Position numbers and translations under genes: made by a program | Part shown: one piece after another, positions 43,001 to 50,400 of the stretch | How positions within the stretch are numbered: the first letter of the stretch is position 1 | How the letters are laid out: each line of letters starts with the position of its first letter | Virus record (IMG/VR): IMGVR_UViG_3300008516_000114 | Coordinates: 1 to 64,000 of that record | DNA length: 64,000 nt | Direction: 5' to 3' (one strand) | Source of the DNA: a virus | Notes under the pieces: generated by a model | What the model saw: only the letters and a program-made list of their open reading frames with translations | What the model was told of the DNA's origin: nothing | Databases searched by the model: none

Positions 43001-43962
43001 AAAAATTAAGAAAACAATTAATAGCCGATGAGGCAAAATATTTTTCCGATGAACAATTAATTCAAGAACAAATTAAATATTATAATGAACTTATATTAGA
43101 AGATAAAACAAAAATTAAGGAAATTGAAGATTCAAATTTAAGTACAGAAGAAAAAGTATTAATCATTGAATCGCTTAGATTAGATATTGGAGCAAAAAAT
43201 CTTGGAATATTAAAATTACAAAACGAACAGGATAGGATAGCAATACAGCAAAAAAGGCGAATTCATGCACAGATTGTTAATACTTTAAACCAGGTAATAA
43301 GAGATTGGTCGGCAGGTAGAAGGGGTGCAGAAGTAGGAGCAGATTTTGCCGAAGGTATGGGTGAAGCCATAGGATTAAAATTAGCAACCGAATTAGGTAA
43401 ATCTATTGCTGGTGAAGGTGCAAGTTTAATAGGTAATCTTATAGGAAATACAATTTTACCAAGTATTGGGGGAACTCTCGGTTCATTAATATTTGGTGAA
43501 ATTGGAAAACTAATCGGCTGGGAGCGTGAAGAGCCTAAATCGAGAGTAGAGGAAGCATTAGAAGAAAACACAAGGGCATTAAGAGAGAACACACAGACAT
43601 TTCAGGATTTTCAAGAGCGATTTATTAATGCACCAATAGGATTTGTGTTACCACCTGCCGCAAGGGGTAGTTTACCCAGGTTTCAGAACGAGGGTGTAGT
43701 AAAGAGAACCGGTGGGGCTATAGTACACAAAGACGAAGTAATATTAAGAGCGAGCAACCTTGAGAGAATATTGAGCAAGCGTGGCGAGCAGACCATTTCT
43801 TCATCGCAGGTAAATAGTACGGCAATGACATTCCAGTTTGGGAATATAAATATCAATAATCCAAGCAGCAATCTTGATATAAAGAGGGGACTTGAATCTG
43901 GCATGAATGAAATATTTAATGGCGGTATGCTCAGATATGCGAACGTATCATCGGAATATTAA
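40015..43962 (+). CDS. Tape measure protein
   Basis: The 1315-aa protein has an N-terminal part with the phage tail tape-measure pattern (TAKKVAMWTISTGMIYGTLRALKSG, ALELGRMGKTRTE-like region, LAQNIAEIEASDATKYLNAAILQFN, SGREIGQALKTITSYAYRP), two hydrophobic segments near residues 430-480, and a long alpha-helical coiled-coil middle. It sets tail length; 1315 residues predicts a tail near 0.2 micrometre by the usual length rule. The C-terminus has Gly/Ala hydrophobic helices. It ends 14 bases before the next gene. Confidence 0.92.
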   Translation: MENTDIIQLLLKVNATEAKKIDKITGYLAKQKAMLKLLSKERDKAFQPKAINQYSKAIGHTKNNIEKLTTEVEKSTKGFLGLGQTLGYTAKKVAMWTISTGMIYGTLRALKSGIATISMVDSKMVDLQKVFIGTSGELKMLKADIMDESIAMGSLIDTTMDAAIELGRMGKTRTEISTLMRTSLLAQNIAEIEASDATKYLNAAILQFNKIADDSITILDQWNQLSNQMPVRTIDFAQAVSATGSVMQQAGAEIEDLNAYVATLSASMAKSGREIGQALKTITSYAYRPATRVKIKDILDIDVKDIRGNLIDIDELLLRVASSWDTLRESEQEELAQSIAGVRRKAFFLSLMENFDLVLEAHAKQWDAAGSAYQENEIRLSSLKTKVEQLQAALQKLSVQGGDTGLLGLMKKTIDNSRILVENFEDMNGTLQILATVGIPITLTGIALLMKKITFLNAIMSVTMGKLTIWIAVIGGTLYGLNKLSKALAGNAAKLREQRREIEKSIDKIRIQKQEQKALIDQYELYKQAFDVYDELRKKGEDTTEAEKNLKKVLEEINKLNPELVESTDSYTKSLKRFEGWVNKARKAIEELTRTELERREESILAGFEFRTDDLRRSFNLAMAEFSGEWEDFPGLFKWIPDFAKWAQPILGSLGLGDEFMVLTENEMTKFFGRLQKTYQEDLKALPGDTIDLLKEKYGKYDKVITELTRKRTDLHIASKGQLTDEIKAVDTVLNLLQEQKSDLKDLINIRKRVADIGKPKPSELKKPEDWVSSEDREALMKLEESHALAMAKLRDKELEYWRERLRTHKYDGIVEEQEIKNRIEYLVVQKKIKDETDTKREKEKEALKILREQKKILNEQKRIYERINEEVRKAQLQIDTAMKLQSRFAGYDLTRSGAYALLDMPDYGAGLRRAKAKKEAAYKGIGEVSGGLIEPRTITSLKDIKLTSEWAKANLFDEDYKELGRYLGDLSDSFADIEEEQKKYDIAIQEGLETEKLRKQLIADEAKYFSDEQLIQEQIKYYNELILEDKTKIKEIEDSNLSTEEKVLIIESLRLDIGAKNLGILKLQNEQDRIAIQQKRRIHAQIVNTLNQVIRDWSAGRRGAEVGADFAEGMGEAIGLKLATELGKSIAGEGASLIGNLIGNTILPSIGGTLGSLIFGEIGKLIGWEREEPKSRVEEALEENTRALRENTQTFQDFQERFINAPIGFVLPPAARGSLPRFQNEGVVKRTGGAIVHKDEVILRASNLERILSKRGEQTISSSQVNSTAMTFQFGNININNPSSNLDIKRGLESGMNEIFNGGMLRYANVSSEY

Positions 43963-43976
43963 AAGAGGAGATATGT

Positions 43977-45119
43977 ATGAATGATATAATACCTAAGAAC
44001 ATTGAAGAGTATTTTAAAGAAAATCCCGGGGTAGGGCGAATAAGACTGGGGAATGAATTTAATATACCACAACAGGAGGCGAGGTTTTATTGTAGTATTT
44101 TTAAGGGTACTTATAATAAAGATAGTGATTTTGATTGTAGAAATACAAATATTAAAAAAGAACAATTAATTAAAATTTTAAAATCTGAAAAATATTCTGT
44201 TGAAGATTTAAGCAATAGATTAAAAATAATCCCTGCGGAAACAAGGGAATTGCTACAACAATTAAAAGATGAAAAATATAATCTTCATATACATGATGGT
44301 AAATATGAATTATCTAAAGAGTTAAAATCCTCTTATAAAAGAAGTTTGAATATATCACATTGGCAGAATAATAAGATTAAATTTGGATTCGTTGCCGATA
44401 CGCATTTAGGAAGTAAATATGAACGTTTAGATGCATTGAATCTAACATACGATATTTTTCAAGATGAAGGTATTGAATTGGTGTATCATGGAGGTAATTT
44501 TATTGATGGTGAATCCCGATTTAATAAATATGAAATTCACATTATTGGTATGACACCACAGGTAGAATATTTTATTAACAATTACCCTAAACGTGAAAAT
44601 ATCATTACAAAATTCATCTCTGGTGACGATCATGAAGGCTGGTATGTACAGCGTGAGCGTATAAACATTGGCGAATATGTTCAATTAAAAGCAGAACAAG
44701 CAAATAGAGATGATCTTGAATATATAGGACATGTTGAAGTTGATATTGAATTAGAAGGAATAGAAGGCAATTCTTGGATTCGACTAATGCATGGTGGCGG
44801 TGGTTCAGCTTATGCTTTATCATATACACCACAAAAAATCGTTGAGTCATATTCGGGAGGAGAAAAGCCAAGAGTTTTACTGCTCGGACATTATCACAAA
44901 TTAGATTATTGCTACCCAAGAGAAGTACATGTAATACAAATGGGAAGTTTCCAAGACCAAACTATCTGGTCACGAAAGAAAAAAATACAATCTCATATAG
45001 GTGGCGGAATTCTTGAAATGAATCAAGCACCCGATGGAACAATAAATAGAGTAAAGGTAGAATTTATCACCTTTTTCGATAAAGGATTTTATAAAGGCAA
45101 AGACAAATATTGGAAATAG
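43977..45119 (+). CDS. Metallophosphoesterase with N-terminal HTH-like region
   Basis: AAGAGGAGATATGT precedes ATG 43977. Residues 1-115 hold two winged-helix-like segments (RLGNEFNIPQQEARFYCSIF, VEDLSNRLKIIPAETRELLQQL). Residues 134-330 are a calcineurin-like phosphoesterase: FVADTHLGS (D141, H143), HGGNFIDG, GDDHEGW, LMHGGGG and LLGHYHK. The usual GD and GNHD are changed to GN and GDDH. It hydrolyses phosphodiesters, perhaps nucleic acid. It is odd between tape measure and distal tail genes. Confidence 0.88.
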   Translation: MNDIIPKNIEEYFKENPGVGRIRLGNEFNIPQQEARFYCSIFKGTYNKDSDFDCRNTNIKKEQLIKILKSEKYSVEDLSNRLKIIPAETRELLQQLKDEKYNLHIHDGKYELSKELKSSYKRSLNISHWQNNKIKFGFVADTHLGSKYERLDALNLTYDIFQDEGIELVYHGGNFIDGESRFNKYEIHIIGMTPQVEYFINNYPKRENIITKFISGDDHEGWYVQRERINIGEYVQLKAEQANRDDLEYIGHVEVDIELEGIEGNSWIRLMHGGGGSAYALSYTPQKIVESYSGGEKPRVLLLGHYHKLDYCYPREVHVIQMGSFQDQTIWSRKKKIQSHIGGGILEMNQAPDGTINRVKVEFITFFDKGFYKGKDKYWK

Positions 45120-45120
45120 A

Positions 45121-45879
45121 ATGAAATTATATCAAAATAAAGATTGGCTAAAAGAACAATATTTAGATAAGAAATTATCTACGACACAAATTGCAAAATC
45201 ATGTGATTGTAGTAGTGGAACTATTTGTAATGGGCTAAAAAAATATAATATCCCAGCTCGTTCTACGCCAGAAGGTAATCATTTATCAAAAAGAAATCAT
45301 TGCGATTTATCTGAAGAAGCAAAACAGTGGATAGATGGAGAGCTTATGGGCGATGGGTGTTTACTTTCTTATTCAAAATATTCTGCTAATTTTAATTATT
45401 GTTCAAAATACGAGGAGTATATTAATTATATTTTAGATACACTCAATTCTTTTAATATAAAACAAGCTGGTAAAATAAATAAATATTATCATAAAAAAAG
45501 ATGCTATTATAGTTATCATTATGCGTCTTTATGTTATCCCGAACTTTTATCAATTAGAAAATATTGGTATCCTAATGGGCATAAGATTATTCCAAAAGAT
45601 TTAAAATTAACTCCATTAATTTTAAGGCAAGAATATATTGGTGATGGTAATTTATCTCATCCAAAATATGGAAGACCATATATTAGATTAGCAACTCATG
45701 GTTTTTCAACTGAAGGTGTAGAATGGCTTGTAAATAAATTAAATAAATTAAATTTTAAATCGACAAGACGTCCAAGTGATAATCAAATTCATATTTCAGC
45801 ACACTCCACTAAAGATTTTCTTGATTATATTGGTGAGTGTCCCATTCAATGCTATCAATACAAGTGGAATTATAATTAA
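45121..45879 (+). CDS. LAGLIDADG homing endonuclease
   Basis: Two LAGLIDADG-type motifs are visible: QWIDGELMGDG (residues 69-79) and LRQEYIGDG (168-176), with the acidic residues at the usual ends. The N-terminal 48 residues are a small HTH (LSTTQIAKSCDCSSGTICNGLKKYNIPAR), as in some free-standing homing enzymes. It cuts DNA at a specific long site and spreads its own gene. It starts two bases after the phosphoesterase stop, with no intron boundaries visible. Confidence 0.92.
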   Translation: MKLYQNKDWLKEQYLDKKLSTTQIAKSCDCSSGTICNGLKKYNIPARSTPEGNHLSKRNHCDLSEEAKQWIDGELMGDGCLLSYSKYSANFNYCSKYEEYINYILDTLNSFNIKQAGKINKYYHKKRCYYSYHYASLCYPELLSIRKYWYPNGHKIIPKDLKLTPLILRQEYIGDGNLSHPKYGRPYIRLATHGFSTEGVEWLVNKLNKLNFKSTRRPSDNQIHISAHSTKDFLDYIGECPIQCYQYKWNYN

Positions 45880-45890
45880 GGAGTTATAGA

Positions 45891-46526
45891 ATGAGTCGTT
45901 ACATAAGAATTGCTGATGATGAAGTAATGGAAACAAATCTTTTCGACTTTACGGAGTATCCCAGCAATATTACAATTGAAGATAATGATAACCCGACTGT
46001 ATTAAATGCACTTGATGGCGAGGGAGTTTTACAATACAATTTTGTAGATGTAAGAGAATTTGAAATAATCTTTGAATCCCTGAAGAGATCAACACACGAT
46101 AAGGGCGCAGGCACACTAATAAATGAATTAAAGGATAGGAAATTCAAGATTACCGGTAATAATTATTATTTGCGATACACGCCGGAAGTTAGCGATATAA
46201 TCAATGATGTAACAGATGATGTAATTTCTGTTGACACGGGGGGTATGGTTACAAATGCTTATCAATATATGGATCTGGTTTGTGATGATGATAATGGCGA
46301 CTTACAGGCATTTTTTATTACATCTAATGATGCAGATAGTTTTACCGTGGAATTAGATGGTAGGGTACCGGATACAGGAGCATGTTATGTTATTGACAGA
46401 GCACACAATCCGCTGAAAATATCTACACCTATCAAGATGCGTATCAATGATATTGAAGAGAAATTAGTACCAAATACGGAAGAGGCGTTTTTTGATGTGG
46501 TTGTTAAATGTCAAAAGGTAGTGTAA
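45891..46526 (+). CDS. Distal tail-region protein with recurring beta domain
   Basis: AAGGAGTTATAGA precedes ATG 45891. The 211-aa product begins MSRYIRIADDEVMETNLFDFTEYPSNITIED, with beta features. Residues 108-168 have the recurring module Y-M-D-L-V...LQAFFITSNDADSFTVELDGRVPDTGACYVI. It probably belongs to the tail tip or distal tail. The gene comes after the phosphoesterase/homing pair. Confidence 0.55.
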   Translation: MSRYIRIADDEVMETNLFDFTEYPSNITIEDNDNPTVLNALDGEGVLQYNFVDVREFEIIFESLKRSTHDKGAGTLINELKDRKFKITGNNYYLRYTPEVSDIINDVTDDVISVDTGGMVTNAYQYMDLVCDDDNGDLQAFFITSNDADSFTVELDGRVPDTGACYVIDRAHNPLKISTPIKMRINDIEEKLVPNTEEAFFDVVVKCQKVV

Positions 46527-46561
46527 TAACTCCTTGCACTTTTTACTAAGTTGGAGGTGAT

Positions 46562-46636
46562 ATGAAAGTAGAAGTAATAAATAGAGATGGTATAATCAGT
46601 AATATATTGCCGAAAAATGAACTATCACTGCAATAA
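46562..46636 (+). CDS. 24-aa ORF ending in a long hairpin
   Basis: TTGGAGGTGAT precedes ATG 46562, a strong ribosome site. The product MKVEVINRDGIISNILPKN looks like the start of a normal protein but stops at 46634-46636, inside the loop of the 21-bp hairpin at 46593-46657. It may be a truncated gene or a leader peptide. Confidence 0.4.
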   Translation: MKVEVINRDGIISNILPKNELSLQ

Positions 46637-46657
46637 TTGGTAATATATTACTGATTA
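46593..46657. repeat. 21-bp inverted repeat with 23-base loop
   Basis: The arm 46593-46613 pairs with 46637-46657 along 21 bases, including two G-T pairs, with no unpaired base. The outer 16 bp are perfect (TAATCAGTAATATATT at 46593-46608). No T-tract follows. It may be an RNase III site, a terminator variant or a trace of a small mobile element. Confidence 0.75.
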
Positions 46658-46666
46658 ACACGATGA

Positions 46667-46915
46667 ATGGAGGTTAATCAGCAACAAATGTTTTATAACA
46701 TCGAATTCTCAGTAGCAACGAGTAATCAGATTGAAGCAGCCACTCTGCAAGCGCCCGGTTTTGTTTTGGGTCGTGATTGCGGGTTAACTGGAGGATGTCC
46801 TAAATGTAGCCCCCTTCCTCCCTATAATGAGAAAGAGAGAGACATTTCTATTTTTATAATTGATAGAAAGAAAGAAAATGAAGGCAATTTTAATATTCAA
46901 ATTACCGGAAGATAA
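46667..46915 (+). CDS. Doubtful 82-aa ORF
   Basis: This frame has no ribosome site, overlaps the next gene by 38 bases and has low coding character in parts (CGLTGGCPKCSPLPPYNEKE). The stretch 46667-46877 may instead be non-coding. I list it because it is the only open frame in the stretch. Confidence 0.2.
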   Translation: MEVNQQQMFYNIEFSVATSNQIEAATLQAPGFVLGRDCGLTGGCPKCSPLPPYNEKERDISIFIIDRKKENEGNFNIQITGR

Positions 46916-47102
46916 GTTTGATTTTGAATGTGCTTGTAAAGGTGCTGAATATCTATTTGCGTTAAAAGATATTAGAGAATATTTACGTGAAGAATTGAAA
47001 TGGGGCGAACATAAAGACGGGGAATTTGAAATGCTTGAAAAGATGGAAAAAGAATTTTTTAATATTATTGAGGAAAGGAATATCAATCTTGATATCGAAT
47101 AA
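46878..47102 (+). CDS. Hypothetical small protein, 74 aa
   Basis: ATG 46878 is preferred to the TTG at 46860. The product has a beta strand (MKAILIFKLPEDKFDFECACKGAEYLFALKDIREYLREELKW) and helices, a layout common in small phage proteins with an N-terminal strand followed by PED and an aromatic residue run. It ends five bases before a tRNA gene. Function unknown. Confidence 0.6.
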   Translation: MKAILIFKLPEDKFDFECACKGAEYLFALKDIREYLREELKWGEHKDGEFEMLEKMEKEFFNIIEERNINLDIE

Positions 47103-47106
47103 TAAT

Positions 47107-47179
47107 TGCGGGGTGGAGGAGATGGTTTCCTTGTGGGTTTCATACACCCAAGACGGTGGTTCGAGTCCATCCCCCGCGA
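47107..47179 (+). tRNA. tRNA-Met (CAT anticodon), initiator-like
   Basis: The 73-base cloverleaf fits: acceptor TGCGGGG with CCCCGCG (U1-G72 wobble), D-stem GAGG/CCTT with loop AGATGGTTT, anticodon stem TGGGT/ACCCA with loop TTCATAC (anticodon CAT), variable AGAC, T-stem GGTGG/CCATC with loop TTCGAGT, discriminator A at 47179. A11-U24 and the weak 1-72 pair are initiator-like features; but the GGG run at 28-30 is shifted relative to the initiator's 29-31. CCA is not encoded. It lies between tail genes. Confidence 0.85.
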
Positions 47180-47250
47180 GAAACAAGGACTGGAAATAAT
47201 AGAGGATTTTAATTTACATAATAAAGAAATAATTAAAAAAGGAGTTAATT

Positions 47251-47496
47251 ATGAAAAATCGAGCTGATAAAGGTAAATTAAGAATTATAAGTGATGGATC
47301 TTCAGAGGGTACTTATATTTATGATGATAACGGAAAAGAAATGCTTTATATGACTAATATTCAAATAAATATGAGTTTTGATAAAGATGAAGTAAGTACC
47401 GTTATTGAAGTAATCAATGTTGAATCTGATATTCAAATAGATATTGATAAAGTCCAGATAAAACAAAAGAAAATAAAAGATGAATCCAGTAAATAG
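47251..47496 (+). CDS. Small beta protein with DGSSEGT motif, 81 aa
   Basis: AAAAAAGGAGTTAATT precedes ATG 47251. The product KLRIISDGSSEGTYIYDDNGKEMLYMTNIQINM resembles residues 258-305 of the protease-scaffold protein at 28218 (KIIIITDGSASGTIM...). It may be a stand-alone copy of the same domain. The start of the long tail gene at 47480 overlaps its end by 17 bases. Confidence 0.6.
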   Translation: MKNRADKGKLRIISDGSSEGTYIYDDNGKEMLYMTNIQINMSFDKDEVSTVIEVINVESDIQIDIDKVQIKQKKIKDESSK

Positions 47497-50400
47497 TACA
47501 CATGAAGCATTAATAAACGCAAAGAATCAGTTGCCGATTAGTCGTGTAACTATCTTTGACACTTGCAAAACAGTTCCGAGTAAGGGGTTCAATGTTTATT
47601 TCTATACATTACCCGATAGTGATAATACAACTCTTGATGCCATTCTTAATGATTCAGATCCTTTTTGGTATGCTATGGAAGATGTTATACTGCAGTTAGG
47701 CAGTAGTGATATTATTGAATATTCAACAGCGTTAGCATTTGATTGGGGTGTAGGTGGATCACCATCACCTGTCAGCCAGGCACATCTGTTTGGTATAAAG
47801 TGGACAGGTTATTTTTATGCAAGATATACAGGAGTATATAGATTTTATATTGATTCATCTTATTTTGCAAGACTGAGAATAAAATTCAATGGTTCTTATC
47901 TTACATTCAAAGATCCCGATGATGACTCGGAAGTTGATTCATGGGATGCCGATTTGGATAATACAGATGAACTATATGCAGACACAGCATCATTAACAGC
48001 AGGTGATTGGTATGCGATACAGATAGAATTTGCAGTTGGCAGGAGAGAAGAATGTACCGATCCGACTTATCTCTGTGTGAAATATAAAGAGCCTACAAGT
48101 GTAACAACAGGGTATGATCTCTGGGGTGATAGTGGCGGTGATATTGTTGCCGATTATCCTTCAGATAGTGATAAAAAAGTATTATCTGCTGGTGTAGTAA
48201 ATACTGCAGGTAGTTTTTTATCAGGCGATGAAATTACCGATATAGTTAAATCGGTATCAGGTGGAAAATCAAGAGGGGAGAGTGCTCAATATCAATTCGA
48301 TGTTGCAGTAGCAGTTTCAACATGGCTAACAGATCCAGGTGGTGTTTCGGCGGAGGATACTGAGATCAATGTAGGTTCTACCGAGGGATTGCCCGATAAG
48401 GGTAAATTGATTATAGGAAGTGGAACGACAACCATTACATATACAAACAAAGATGCCACAACTTTTAAGGGTATTCCTGCTACCGGAGATGGCAGTATAG
48501 GTGGTAGTTATGTACAATATACAAGAATTACACTACATACGGGTAAATATTCATTTAATCCATATACAAAAGATTTCGGTATTATAAAGCCTTATAGGCT
48601 CGTAAAGATAGAATTAGGACATAGAAGTCCGAGTACGGAAACAAACTATTACAGTAATGTTGTCTGGGGTCATATATTCCCGAATCCACAGTTACAGCGA
48701 AGTAAAAACGAGGATATTCTTACTATTTATATGCAGGACTTCAATAATATGCTGGGCAGTATTCAGCAGAACTATCCGGATAATGCTTCATACTCAGGTG
48801 CAAGCTATTATAATAAATTAACATCCGGCGAACCCGATGGGCAGGAACGACCTGTAGCTTATGATCGCTGGAAATGTGAATATGCAGTCAGAGATATATA
48901 TATCAAGGCTAATATCGATCCCATTTTGACATACCAGAGAAAGCGTTTACAAGTAACCGGAGATTACGCTCCCGATTATGGGGGATATCTTATAGATGCT
49001 GATTTCCAATTGAATTATCAGCCGAACTATGGGAATCCCGGCAGTGTAGATAATCCCGATGATAAATATTTATGGTTTTTTGGATATGGCAAGAAATTAA
49101 TAGAAATGCTTGCCTCTTTTGCAAAGACATTCGGACGTAGAATAGGATTTGATAATAATGGATTTGCTAAATTTTCAAGTGTTGGACTTCCTACAAGCAA
49201 GATGGATGTTGGAGATGCTGCGGAATCAGGTACATGGTCGGAAGAAACAGTAGATTTCGATACACTCGAAGGTCATTACAAATCGTCAACTGAACTTAAT
49301 GCTTATCTGTCTTTTACGGCAACCGGAAGTGAGTTTATATTACTGGTTGGCAGGCATTCGACTTTCGGTGGAATAAAACTTGAGGTAGATGGTGGTGTAG
49401 TAACAGTGATTTATATAGATGGAAAATATGTTATTAGTGATTTAGGTGTATATGATCTGGATTATGCAGGAAGAACATCAGATAATCCCTGGTTCTATTA
49501 TGAGGGTGTTGATAGTACAGGCAATAATCCATCTGAAATACGAATAAAGACTAAATATGATTATGGTGTGCATACTGTGAAAGCTACAGTTCAAAGCGAT
49601 GCGAATGTTTTCATTGACGGACTTTTATGTTATGATAATACTCTCGATTATCCAGTTAGAGATATTGAAACCGATAGAGTTAAAGATAATTTAAACACAA
49701 AATTCGATATTGAGAATACACGCAATGAAATGATTGTAGTCGGTGCATTACAGGGCTTATTTCAGAATAGCGAAGGACAGATAGTCAATCCTAATAATCC
49801 GATATATTTGCATTTATTCTCCAAAACCAGTGATGTTTATTCGATTTATGATTCGAGTAATATTGATTATGTAGGTAGAAAATTACCCTTTGAAATATAT
49901 GATCCCAAGATCAATTCGCAGGAATGGGCAGATTATATCAGTACACAAAATGTCATTAAGTACCGGTCAGCGGTTTTTCAACCATCGGTTACTATCGATG
50001 GCGATATGAGATTAGAACCTGGTGATTGTATTACTGTTAAGGATTTAAAGACCAAGACAACAACAGATAGCGATAATCTCTGGGTCGAGCAGGTCAGACA
50101 TGATTCTACAATAGATAAAGATGGTAAGATTCAATTCATTACAGGTATCGAGACAGTACCGAGAAAGCCGGTAAAGAGTTTTGAACGCCGTCCTGCACTC
50201 GATCTATCCGATTGGCATGATGAACCGATTATAAATATTGAATTGAGAAGTCAGGGTAAGCGAATAAGTGGTAATGATGTAACTATCGATGTAGTAGGGG
50301 GAACTATTACCATAGATAATGATCCTGATTGGGACACCAATATGTGGGCAGGGTATTTATTTGTGGTATTTGGGACAGTTACAAAATCAGGGAATATATA

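Noticed and set aside
46784-47170. Minus-strand ORF of 128 aa overlapping the tRNA
   Set aside because: It runs antisense over the tRNA and small plus genes and shows low-complexity Ser/Phe composition, a known annotation artefact around tRNA genes.
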